From the NCBI GenBank assembly GCA_009746045.1, contig RPFO01000084.1, positions 1,772,816 to 1,836,815 on the forward strand: a stretch of 64,000 nt of DNA, given 5' to 3'. The translations under genes and the position numbers were made by a program. The notes beneath the pieces were generated by a model. That model searched no databases, was not told the origin of the DNA, and worked only from the letters and a program-made list of their open reading frames with translations. Source of the DNA: Mesostigma viride (Eukaryota > Streptophyta > Mesostigmatophyceae > Mesostigmatales > Mesostigmataceae). Positions 51,008 to 60,312 of the stretch are shown piece after piece; position 1 is the stretch's first letter, and each line of letters starts with the position of its first letter.

Positions 51008-53300
51008 TTAAGAGGAAGGTTATGGATTTAACCCCTGGTGACCCACAGTTGGCTAAGAATTCAGCCAAGTGTGAATGCCCGATTGCAACTCCTCCTTATT
51101 GCAATCAGGAAGGAGCCATCAATGGTTCTGCCCCAGAACATGGCCCATTGGGTGGACTGCAGCCATCCAAGAGGCAGAAATTCTCTCTGTCTAATGTTGT
51201 TAAGTATTTGCAGCGCCCTAAGGTGGCATTGTTAAATGTCCCTAAGGAAGATATCCTTCTTGTCAACGGGTTCGCAGTGGACAGCCAGGCAGAGGTATCC
51301 ATTATCAGTCCCGAAGATATAGAGGGTTATACTATCCTTCCCAGTAAATGGAAACGTATACAAGATTTTAATGGGAAAGTTGCCTACCCCGTGATAGGTG
51401 AAATCCATGTCCATCTACTTGGTACCTATTTGTGTAATAGAGGGATATGATGGACCAATCATTATTGGTCAGCCGTTTCTCCTGCAAAAGGGTGTCAGTT
51501 TGTATGAAGGGAAGGAGCTCGATCGGGAGGGATGTAACCCAATTCCCCTTAATAACTTTACTTGCCAATTGCCATTGGCGCGTGTGGCGGATGCTATGTG
51601 GAGCTCAACCCCTAAGGTGGCATCAATAGCAGGAAGTAAGTGGGCTAAGGTTCCCCCTGCCAAGAAGCTTATTACTCCTACTGCTTTGGACCCGTCTTCG
51701 CTTGGCTTGAGTTTCCATAGTTTGGCAAACAAAAGTCAAGTGAAGTGGCCGCAACTCTGTGAGGAGTGCTCTACTTATGAAGGATTGGAAGGGTGGAGAT
51801 CAGCCATGAATAAAAGCTTGGACGAATGGTTCGAGCTTAACTGCTTTGAGCCCACTAATGAAACTCCTCCAGATGCACAAATGCTTCGCCTCAAACTCAC
51901 CTGGAAGAAGAAACAAGTGAAAGATGAAAAGCCGATCCCTCATGTGAGACCAGTCTTGAACCAATTTCATGGAACGAGTGACATGACCAAGGAAGAGTTA
52001 TATACCCCAGGTCTGTCGCACATAGCATTTAGGCTGGTACTCTGTATTTTACTGGGTGCCTTGAACAAGGGCCTAGCATACCTGGCTGCAGTAATGGACT
52101 TTACCAGAGCGTTTCTGCACAGCAGTCAGAAGGTGGCTGAGAATCTCTGGAAAGGCCACAGACCCCTCTTCGTGAGGACGCCAAAGTTCTGGCTCCCCGA
52201 AGTTCATGCCAAGTATATGAAGATCCTAAAAGGGGTAGAAGGTCTGACCAGTGGTCCAGCTATCTGGAGGAAGACATTGCAGCCATTCCTGACAGGATTG
52301 GGCTTCACTGTGAGTACATTATGTCCTAGCCTGTTCGTAAGAAAGGCTAAAGGAAATCCTGCAGTGCTAATGCTACATGGGGATGATACCTTCCATATGG
52401 GAGAGGCAGACTGGGTTCACAATATTCATGCCCAAGCTAACGCAACCTTCCCCATTGGGAGAAGAATAGATCTAACATTTCAGCAATCTGTACCCTATAC
52501 TGTGGCATGGATCTAACCCTGTTCAAGAACGAGACAGGATGGCATCTTAAGATGAAACTTCCTAAGGCTTATAAGGATAACCTTCTTAACAGCCTTAAGG
52601 AGTTGGGACGCCTTACGCCCAATGATTTGCCCCAATGGGGAAAGCTGGGCTGGATGGCAGTTACCATAAGTCCTGACTTGGCGGTCATTGGTCGAATGCC
52701 TGATGACATTTTAATAAAGATGGGGGTTAAGAATCTGATAAAATACATTGAGAACTCACCTCCACTTGTATTATCAGGCATTGACTGGGAAAAACCCATT
52801 CAAATTATCACATACTCTGATAGCAGCCAAGAATCTCGCAAGATTGACAAACTCAGGGCGAGGGCTGCTGGGGTCGTGACCGTCGCTAATGCTGCAGGTG
52901 TTCCCTCTGTGATGGCCTGGTATAGCTATCTGCAGAGAAGAGTCTTTGAGGGCATTGATACTGCAGAATGCAGGGCCTATGCCGAGGCTGTTCGCACATC
53001 AATGTATGTTCGCGAACTCCTTCATTGGATTCTTCAAGCCACAACTGCTCTGCAGTCTTCTATCACCGTCCTATATGTGATAACTTGCATGTGGTCAGCT
53101 TCATGAACAAGGACAGTGCTGCCAGCCCTGACTTAGACTACATCGTGGCCAAGGAGCTGAGCCAAGGCGTCAAAACCCAGCACATCGAGGGTCGACACAA
53201 TGTTGCTGATGCCCTGAGCAAAACCTTTACCAAGGCTGTGACAGCCTATGGTCTGCTTAGGGAGCTCATGAGTGGGCGTGGTCCCCTTAACATGGGCTAA
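51008..53300 (+). pseudogene. Protease, RT and RNase H region, element E, broken
   Basis: Fossil second half of pol. Protease: FAVDSQAEVSII followed by IIGQPFL. RT: AVMDFTRAFLHS (motif A), GLTSGPAIWRKTL and LMLHGDDTFHM with HGDD at 52376-52387. RNase H: ITYSDSSQESRKI, IDTAECRAYAEAV, HNVADALSKTF. E is clearly diverged from A2 and D, yet has the same integrase-protease-RT order and the same HGDD. Several breaks. Confidence 0.75.
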
Positions 53301-53505
53301 GTCACGACCAGCCGTGGGCCTTGCCTAATGCCCCTGCGGATAGGTTTTTATCCCTTGAGGTTTTCCCTATCAATGGTTTGGCCGTCTCCTCCTGGACTAG
53401 GGTTTTGCATTACAGAAGCGTGCCGAAGTCCAGTTCAGGAAAGCAGCTTCACTAGATGTGAAAATAAGCCCGTCAATTGATGCGGCCGATAGGGGTTTAA
53501 ACACC

Positions 53506-53515
53506 TCTCAATACA
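53506..53515 (+). promoter_or_regulatory. P' site of element E
   Basis: TCTCAATACA, the exact 10-nt complement of the P site at 46006-46015. Only 42 nt before the 3' LTR, and the purine tract GAAAAGTGGGATGG lies between them. Confidence 0.65.
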
Positions 53516-53557
53516 TCACATTTGCCGGTCTTATTTCACACTTGAAAAGTGGGATGG

Positions 53558-54011
53558 AGTTGAGCCAGGTGGCTCATATGCAATGGATGCCACTATAATA
53601 CAGATTAGTACAGCGTTGAAAGAGTTAGTATTGGCATCCGCATAATAGTACAATAGTAGAAGCCAGTCAGCTGCTAAGGATCGGAATATGTCCTTGGTAG
53701 TTGTGCTGCTTCTGGTGCGACGTCAGAATAACCTGCGCCGTACAATCGTATCTAGCGCAAAGTCTTTGTATGCGCCTAGTATCTGCAGTACCAAATAGTT
53801 GGTTGCTGCAAGTGTTTCTAGAAGGATCTATTCCACGTAAGTCATTGACGTGGATTCGTTGACGCAATCAATTGCGCGTTGATGAGAGTGAAAGCGAACG
53901 CAATATATTGAATTGCTGTGCGTAAAGTCATTAACGAAGTTGAATACGAAAGCAAAGAACATATGTGTGTGTCTTCAATTATAAAGCATCAAGACTTGTT
54001 CCAGCATAACT
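53558..54011 (+). repeat. 3' LTR of element E
   Basis: 454 bp, partner of 45552-46005. Followed by TCTGC (54012-54016), the target duplication. Confidence 0.9.
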
Positions 54012-54396
54012 TCTGCTTATTGACGTTTCGGTGGCGCGGCCCTTGGCTCTTAGCCCCGTGGCTGGGGCCTCCCTCACGGCAGGTTACACGGCGGACCGGG
54101 CGGAGCGGGCCAAGCTCCTGGCCTACGGCGACGTCGGGCACCATCGTGTGGTGCCCTTTGTCCTGGAGGAGTTTGGGGCCATGGGGCCCCTGACCTCCGC
54201 CTTCTTCCTGAAGGAGTGTTGCCGGCTCCGGGAGGACCGGCTGGACCTGGAGGGCCAGCGGGCCCCATGGTCGGCGCGGACCTGGACGTCATATTGGCGT
54301 CAGCGCTTGTCGGTGCCGCTGACTCGGGCCATGGCTGACATCATGCTCCGCCGTACACGCGGGCTGATTTTGCGGTGCAGCAGGGCTATTAGTTAG
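54012..54396 (+). pseudogene. LINE2: C-terminal coding end, 3' segment
   Basis: Continues LINE2 after element E: LIDVSVARPLALSPVAGAS, then YGDVGHHRVVPFVLEEFGAMGPL, APWSARTWTSYWRQRLSV and a stop at 54394-54396. It aligns with LINE1 (11060-11245 and 45006-45213). The 3' untranslated region that follows (54397-54552) recurs in reverse at 8260-8400. Confidence 0.65.
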
Positions 54397-54552
54397 GTTC
54401 CTCCCGTTAGGAGTTTCCATTGGTCTTATCGTAGTATAGAGCTTTGACATGGCTCTGTATATAGGTTTATAGCTGCAGGGCGTTTGCTTTGGTTTGAGTG
54501 ATTTCACTCTGCTGTAAGTAATTTTATTTTTAACTCGAGTTAATATATATTC

Positions 54553-54701
54553 ATTGAGAATGATAGATTACGGAGGTGAGATGGGCATGCAACACAAGGA
54601 AAAACTCCATAACTCAGTCATTCTCCCAGTGGGAGAATAACCCTGAAGAAATTAACAGTAATCTGACACGGACATCCAAGGATCACGCCAGCTGCACAAG
54701 G
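54553..54701 (+). repeat. Dispersed repeat X at end of LINE2
   Basis: About 150 bp from TCATTGAGAATGATAG to CCAGCTGCACAAGG. Other copies: 45278-45433 (minus) and 7925-8010 (minus, partial). It ends exactly where the Gypsy LTR-like TGTCACGG begins. Confidence 0.65.
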
Positions 54702-56235
54702 TGTCACGGATGCGAGCTATGTCATCCGGGCGGCGCCCACTATGCACAAGACCGGTGACGTGCGCAAGGAATTTGTTTTCTACGCATTTTCGACAAAGGC
54801 TAGTGACCGGGGGGGGACACTAGCACTTGCAGCATAAGAGCGGACGAAAGTGTACGTGCACGCGCGCCGGGCCAGGCACAGCTGGGCGCGCAGCACTGAC
54901 TTGAGCGGACGGCAGCACAAGTGCGCAGCGTCGAGAGGATCATACGCGTGTTAGTGGACAGCTGGAGCTGAAGCTGGACTGCTGGACAGCTGGACTTCAA
55001 CAGCGCCGAGGCTATTGACAGGCCAGGTGTCTTTGTGGTGTAGAATAGCGGGTCAACGTTATGAGGACTGGACAGAAAATGGAAAAGGACAATTTGCGGT
55101 GCGGAGCCAGATCGCTGGAATGAATGCGAAATCGCTGGCAGCCCTACAAAGGGATTTCTTCTAGAAAGGAACGATTAGACGCAATGTTTGCTGGGCCACT
55201 CACACGCAAGGTGTGAGCGTGCAGATTGTCTGAAGGATATTATGCTTCGACCTTGGTGGACGTGACTCAATGCCGGACATTCCCAGGGACAGAAATGCTG
55301 GAGCCTCTAGGAGATGAGATCGGCAACAGGGTAGCAATTTAGATTTGTCGGGATGCCTTGCTGCTTTTGTTGGCATGTGTGGTAGAAAGCCAGGACGGCA
55401 ACTGGAATGCGGTTTCTATTTGCATGGTTCAGGCAGCAAGATAGTTTTGGCATTCCTGGCTGGACTGACAAGTGTGGCGTGTGTCATGCGTGTGGCATGA
55501 CGAATGGTTTGGTTCATATAGTCGAAGAGGACTCTCACGCAGCGTGTAGTCTCTTCGAGTCTCTCGTTAGTGGCCTTCGTGTTTCTCTCTTTCCTTGGGA
55601 GCAAGGCCGGTAGCATGTCATGGAGCGCTGCCTAACTGCGGGCTCGTGAGCATGGAGTGCATCGATATTGAGACTATCAACGTGTTGTAATTGTATTAAC
55701 TTTCTCAATAAATTCCGCATGTGCGGCTTCATCATCAGACTGTGCAAAGTGTGTGTTGTGAAAGCATTGTTCTATAGCAGGGGAGGCAAAAGCACCCTCT
55801 TGCACCATCATATTGTCGCAATTAGAGTAGTTGGAGCGTCTAGCTAACGCCCCAGCAAGGATATTCAAACGCGGCACGCGACGGTACACAAGGGGATCAA
55901 GAAGGTGGTCATCAGGCACGAGGGACAGTTCCTTGTCCTCGGCTGAGAGCCCTCTTTTCATTACTCGAAGAGACTAGCTCCATCTGCAAAGGAACATTTT
56001 CATTTCAGCAAAGAGAGACGGTGTGCAGTTTTCTGGGGAAGACTAGCACACATAGTGGCCTGATCAACCATTAAGTCTTTCAGATTAGACCGTTGCTACT
56101 TGGTAGTGGTTGTGGCAGTTTATGTCATATCACACTAGGTCGGTCACAGCGTTTTTGGCAAGCCACGCAGGCTGTGCCAACACGGGCGTCGACACCGACG
56201 GGCAGGAGCTCTCCAGGGTCGATACCACCATCAAC
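54702..56235 (+). other. Presumed 5' LTR and leader of the Gypsy element
   Basis: 1.5 kb without convincing coding. It starts TGTCACGG like a canonical TG-initiated LTR. The exact LTR end and primer site cannot be fixed because the partner LTR is outside the window; TTGGTAGTGG at about 56099 is one candidate primer region. GGGGGGG, GCTGGA and CTGGAC short repeats occur at 54800-55010. Confidence 0.4.
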
Positions 56236-59200
56236 ATGTCAGGAACTGACCCCACAGCATCAGGCAGTGGTGGGTCAGCGCCGGCAGCTACGGGCGGTCA
56301 AGCAACTGACCCGCCCAGCGGTCGTCTCGGCACTAGTGCGGACACCGCTTTGTTAGGTAATGGAGCGCCTTCCCTTTCTTCGGCAGGGGACGGTGGTGCT
56401 CTTACCCAAGTGCTGCGCCTGCTGCAAGAGCAAGCGGCAGAGCTGGCGGCACTCCGAGCTCAGCAAGCGACGCAGTTATCGCAACAGGCGACGCTTGTTG
56501 AAGAAACTGTGCGACTTGCTTTGGAGCGCGCGGAATCTACGGCTGAAGCGAGGCGTGCTACGGAGCGCGCTGAGCAACGGCGGCAGGCGGAGGCAACCAC
56601 GGAAGCTGCACGCGCCTGCCAAGCTGCGGCCCAACGCGACGCCGAGGCCAGGCAGGCTGCCGACGAGGAGGCCGCTGCCGAGGAAGCGCGGCGACATGAG
56701 GCGCTGCGCGACCAACGCGGACACTTCGACGAAGAGCGCAGTGGGACAGGTCCACTACGCAACGTTGAGCCCAGTCAGCCACGCGTCGGACCAAGCGGTC
56801 AACGGCGGGGCGACGGGGAAATGGCGCAGGATGACGAGCTGCAGCCGAACGTCGGTCGGGTAGGCACCCGGTCGACTGCCGACGCATCTTATACGCTGGG
56901 GGGGAACCTACGGGCACCCAACCAAGGCACGTTATCGTGGCGCGGCGGGTATGGTGCAGCCCCCAGGGGGGGAGCATCAGGTGGCTTGTTTAGCACAGGT
57001 CGGCCACCCATGACGGCGGCAGCAACGCCGTTGGGTGGCACCGCAGGGCGGCCCAGGCTTGGCGGCACTCGGTCAGACTTCGGCTGGGGCCAAGTCGATC
57101 GGGAGGTAGCCAGCATACCATGGGGTGAGGGCGACGACGTCCAGCGACCCCACCGCATGCCGTACGGCGTGCATGGCGAATCCACTCGTGTGCCATCGCT
57201 GCCCAAGGTGGAGCTTCGCGAGAAGTTCACCTCAGCAGGCACGGGTGCGACTTTAGAGGAAGCCTATGAGCTCTTCCGAGCTCATTGTAACACTTATCGT
57301 TATGCCTCGGGGTATCCTCTTCGCCATGAGATGGTGATGGATTTTATTCACCTTTTTTTCCATGACCTGACCAAGAAGAAGGTCCAGGTTTTGGTCCAGC
57401 ATTACCGAGCGCTCGTGGACCGATGTCATCGCACGGACATATGGTTTGCGCTCACGGACATGGGCACACCGGATCTCGACTCGATCATCTTCGATGTCGA
57501 CCCGGCAGAGCAGCTGTGGCAGCAACTGCGGCTGGAGTACCCAGTTGAGCACGTCAAGGCCATCGCGGAATGGAATGGAGCGTTCACCGTCGCCGAGGGT
57601 GAGGATCCGGCTTTCTCCCTTGACCGGCTTCTCGCGTTTGCGGGCAAAGTGCCTGATTATACGCAGACCAAGGCTTGCCGGTTATGGCGGAGTGCAGTGC
57701 CCCTGCTGGCCATCGATCTTCCGGAGCCGCCCGGTGGGGAGTGGACTTTGGTGACTCTCTGTGCAGCATTCAAGCGGCTGCTCAGGAAGCGTGCGGAAGG
57801 CGAGAAGGGTATCTCGTCTGAGCTGGCTGAGATGCGCAAGAAGATGGCTGAGATGGAGAAGGCCATCGCGGTCAAGGGTGGCCAGCGGCTGCCTGGTGCG
57901 GGGCGCGGTGAATATGTCGGCACTCAGGGTGGTGGCAACGCCGGTCACGGGGGCAGCGGCGGTGGCGGTCAGGGTGGCAGCGGCGGTGGCGGTCAGGGTG
58001 GCAGCGGCGGTGTCAGTCGTGGTGGCGGCGGCAGTGGCTACGGTGGTCGGGGTCGCGGTGGTGGTCGAGGCGGAGGCGGTCGTCCGCCGTCATCGGATGG
58101 GACTCAGGAGGCGCAGGGCGTGCAAGGCGCGCTGGGCGCACCCACCCCGTCACGCGGTAAATGTTACCTTTGCGACAAGGATGGGCACCTTAGTCGCGAG
58201 TGTCCAAGCCGCTGCACGAAGCCGCATGGGGCAGACACGAAGTGGCACCTGATGAACAAGTGTCCAGCCGCGGGCATCAAGACGGTCCACTTCGCCGAGA
58301 TGGCGGGCAAGACCGACTCGATGGAAGCCCAGGTGGCTGCCATCAAGCATGGTGAGGAGGCGACGGCGCCCCCCAACCAATTCGCGACGGTGTACCGGGA
58401 GGACCCATTCTGGGCGCCCATGCCGGGTGACGTCGAGATCAACGCTGCGGAGGCTACCAAAGGCAAGCAGGCACGCAGCCCGCTTTCTTTTCAGCAGGCA
58501 CCCATGTTGCCTGCCGGGCAGTTGCCCGCGTCCTTTTCCATGCCGCTGGCTGGGGTGCAATCTGCTTTTGAGCATGCGAACCCTGCTGGGCTGGAGCAGC
58601 GTAGGCGATTGGCGCCTGTGTACCCAATGCCGTTCATTGTGGACGTACCCATGTTTTCAGCACGGCAGGTGGTCGACACCTTCGGGCAGAAGGGGGTTGA
58701 GTGGCTGGGGTCGGTTGTGTCCGAGATCCAGTTGTTCGCAGATGGGCATGATGTGCGCACCTTGCGCAATTCTGAGTCCGTCACCTACGGGCGTCAGCCG
58801 GTAGAAGCCGCAGTGCCCGTGGTGCAAGCGGGAGTGGTCAGCACAAGTAGCCAGCAGCGCACTAGTGCAGTTCCCCAGGTTCCCACGGTGGTTCCATACC
58901 CCAATGGTGAGCCGTCCATAGCGTTCCAAGCAGTTGGAGCCTGTGGAGATGTATGGAGCGACATGGTGACATGTCCGTTGGTTGGCGCAGTCAAGCTTGA
59001 TAGCGGTGCTCAGCCGCTAGTCATCAGCACAGACTTGGCCACCATGCTGAACCTGACCTACGAGAACGGTGGCTTAGTAGAAAGCCCCGTGTCTGTGTCA
59101 GGTTGGCAGGGTCCGGCTAGTAAGCCGTACGCTATGACGGCGGTTAAAGTCAACGTGATTTTCAATCCGTTGCGCGCCTCTAGCATGACCACCGTGTCCG

Positions 59201-60312
59201 CGTATGCGCTGGTGGTCAACAAGTGTGGATATTCCGCACTACTCGGGGTGGATGTCCTTGCTCGCGCCATGGTTCAGGTGGACTATAGGGCGGAGGAGGC
59301 ATCTTACATCCCTGATTGGGATGGGGCTGGCCTGAAGCGGGCCAGTGTGCCGGTCTCATGCTTCAGTTCTTCAGCCGGGGCTGCACGCCTCAACCCTTCC
59401 GCGGCTGCGGGCGTGGTGGAGGTCAGCATGGTGGAGGTACGGGCGGCGGGCTCATCGGCGTGGGACAAGCATCGGACGGTGCTGCCTCAGCCAACGGCGA
59501 GCATTGCCAAGATGCGCACGCAGTGGTCGCTGGATGCTGTGACGTCCACGCGGCAGCTGGCTATGCGCAAGCGGGTGACTGAAGCCGTCATCACCATTCC
59601 TCAGATGGCCAGCCATGGCCTCACTTTGGTGCAACCGGGTGTCTCGGAGGCCCAAGGTAATTTTTCTGCTGCAATCTTACCGCAGGCCCCTGATTTTGCC
59701 AAGGGTGCGGTAGTGTTGGAACTGTTTGCGGGGATCGGAGGGGGCATTGCAGGCTTTTTGGCCGCAGGCGGCGTGTGCCGTAAACTCATCGCGGTAGAGC
59801 CATCGCACAAGGCGCGTCAGGTGTACTTCAGTCACTGTGGCGTGTTGTCGCGAGAGTATCCCGCGCAGTTTCCGCCATCAGCATGGCGTGACCCGTTTGG
59901 GGAATGTCCTCAAGATATCCGAGCCATCGGTGAGGTGCAGGTGCAGCAGTTGTTGCGCAGGCATCATGCCATCGACTTGGTAATTGCGGGTTGGGAGTGC
60001 CAGGGCCTGAGCCAGGCAGGGCAAGGGCGGGGGCTAGCCGATCCGCGTAGCGCGCTGTTCTGGGAACTGTTGCGTGTGGTGGGACTGTTGCAGTCGCGTC
60101 AGCCCCATCCGCCTGCGTATCTGTTTGAGAACGTTGTGGCGGGTGACAGCCCACATCAGGCGGTGCGGGAGGACTGGGCTACAATCGTGGCACTCCTGGG
60201 GGAGCCCATCGTGTGTGACAACGCAGGGCTGGGTGGGCTCACGCATCGTTTGCGTGCCTATTGGACCAACGTGGCGTGTGCGACCGGTGTGCAGGCGGTC
60301 TTGGGGCCGTAG
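56236..60312 (+). CDS. Gag-protease-methyltransferase polyprotein of the Gypsy element
   Basis: 1,358 residues from the ATG at 56236. Residues 60-210: Ala/Glu/Arg/Gln-rich coiled coil. About 335-560: helical capsid-like region. About 600-630: Gly-rich (GGSGGGGQ) linker. 643-656: zinc knuckle CYLCDKDGHLSREC. Protease: KLDSGAQ with catalytic Asp 922 and ALLGVDVL near 995. Methyltransferase from about 1155: motif I ELFAGIGGG at 1162, motif IV GWECQGLS with catalytic Cys 1255, motif VI FENVV, motif VIII THRLRAYW. The spacing resembles DNMT3. The enzyme would transfer methyl from AdoMet to cytosine C5 in DNA. Methyltransferase-like sequence continues to about 60740. Such fusions are known only from a few algal and dinoflagellate retrotransposons. 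Confidence 0.85.
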   Translation: MSGTDPTASGSGGSAPAATGGQATDPPSGRLGTSADTALLGNGAPSLSSAGDGGALTQVLRLLQEQAAELAALRAQQATQLSQQATLVEETVRLALERAESTAEARRATERAEQRRQAEATTEAARACQAAAQRDAEARQAADEEAAAEEARRHEALRDQRGHFDEERSGTGPLRNVEPSQPRVGPSGQRRGDGEMAQDDELQPNVGRVGTRSTADASYTLGGNLRAPNQGTLSWRGGYGAAPRGGASGGLFSTGRPPMTAAATPLGGTAGRPRLGGTRSDFGWGQVDREVASIPWGEGDDVQRPHRMPYGVHGESTRVPSLPKVELREKFTSAGTGATLEEAYELFRAHCNTYRYASGYPLRHEMVMDFIHLFFHDLTKKKVQVLVQHYRALVDRCHRTDIWFALTDMGTPDLDSIIFDVDPAEQLWQQLRLEYPVEHVKAIAEWNGAFTVAEGEDPAFSLDRLLAFAGKVPDYTQTKACRLWRSAVPLLAIDLPEPPGGEWTLVTLCAAFKRLLRKRAEGEKGISSELAEMRKKMAEMEKAIAVKGGQRLPGAGRGEYVGTQGGGNAGHGGSGGGGQGGSGGGGQGGSGGVSRGGGGSGYGGRGRGGGRGGGGRPPSSDGTQEAQGVQGALGAPTPSRGKCYLCDKDGHLSRECPSRCTKPHGADTKWHLMNKCPAAGIKTVHFAEMAGKTDSMEAQVAAIKHGEEATAPPNQFATVYREDPFWAPMPGDVEINAAEATKGKQARSPLSFQQAPMLPAGQLPASFSMPLAGVQSAFEHANPAGLEQRRRLAPVYPMPFIVDVPMFSARQVVDTFGQKGVEWLGSVVSEIQLFADGHDVRTLRNSESVTYGRQPVEAAVPVVQAGVVSTSSQQRTSAVPQVPTVVPYPNGEPSIAFQAVGACGDVWSDMVTCPLVGAVKLDSGAQPLVISTDLATMLNLTYENGGLVESPVSVSGWQGPASKPYAMTAVKVNVIFNPLRASSMTTVSAYALVVNKCGYSALLGVDVLARAMVQVDYRAEEASYIPDWDGAGLKRASVPVSCFSSSAGAARLNPSAAAGVVEVSMVEVRAAGSSAWDKHRTVLPQPTASIAKMRTQWSLDAVTSTRQLAMRKRVTEAVITIPQMASHGLTLVQPGVSEAQGNFSAAILPQAPDFAKGAVVLELFAGIGGGIAGFLAAGGVCRKLIAVEPSHKARQVYFSHCGVLSREYPAQFPPSAWRDPFGECPQDIRAIGEVQVQQLLRRHHAIDLVIAGWECQGLSQAGQGRGLADPRSALFWELLRVVGLLQSRQPHPPAYLFENVVAGDSPHQAVREDWATIVALLGEPIVCDNAGLGGLTHRLRAYWTNVACATGVQAVLGP

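Larger units (their letters stand above)
45552..54011 (+). mobile_element. Copia-like element E, inserted in LINE2
   Basis: Plus strand, LTRs 45552-46005 and 53558-54011 (both 454 bp, about 5 differences), target duplication TCTGC on both sides. Parts: P site, Gag with three zinc knuckles, integrase, a 2.25-kb DNA transposon (48759-51007), protease, RT and RNase H, P' and polypurine tract. Insertion is recent by its LTRs, yet the pol region is broken, with about four to six breaks apart from the transposon. Confidence 0.88.

Noticed and set aside
55407-55961. Small ORFs on both strands in the Gypsy leader
   Set aside because: No domain, overlapping in several frames, and located in the presumed LTR or leader.
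56460-57242. Minus-strand ORFs opposite the Gypsy gag
   Set aside because: Antisense shadows of a GC-rich coding region; the plus frame carries all recognisable motifs.
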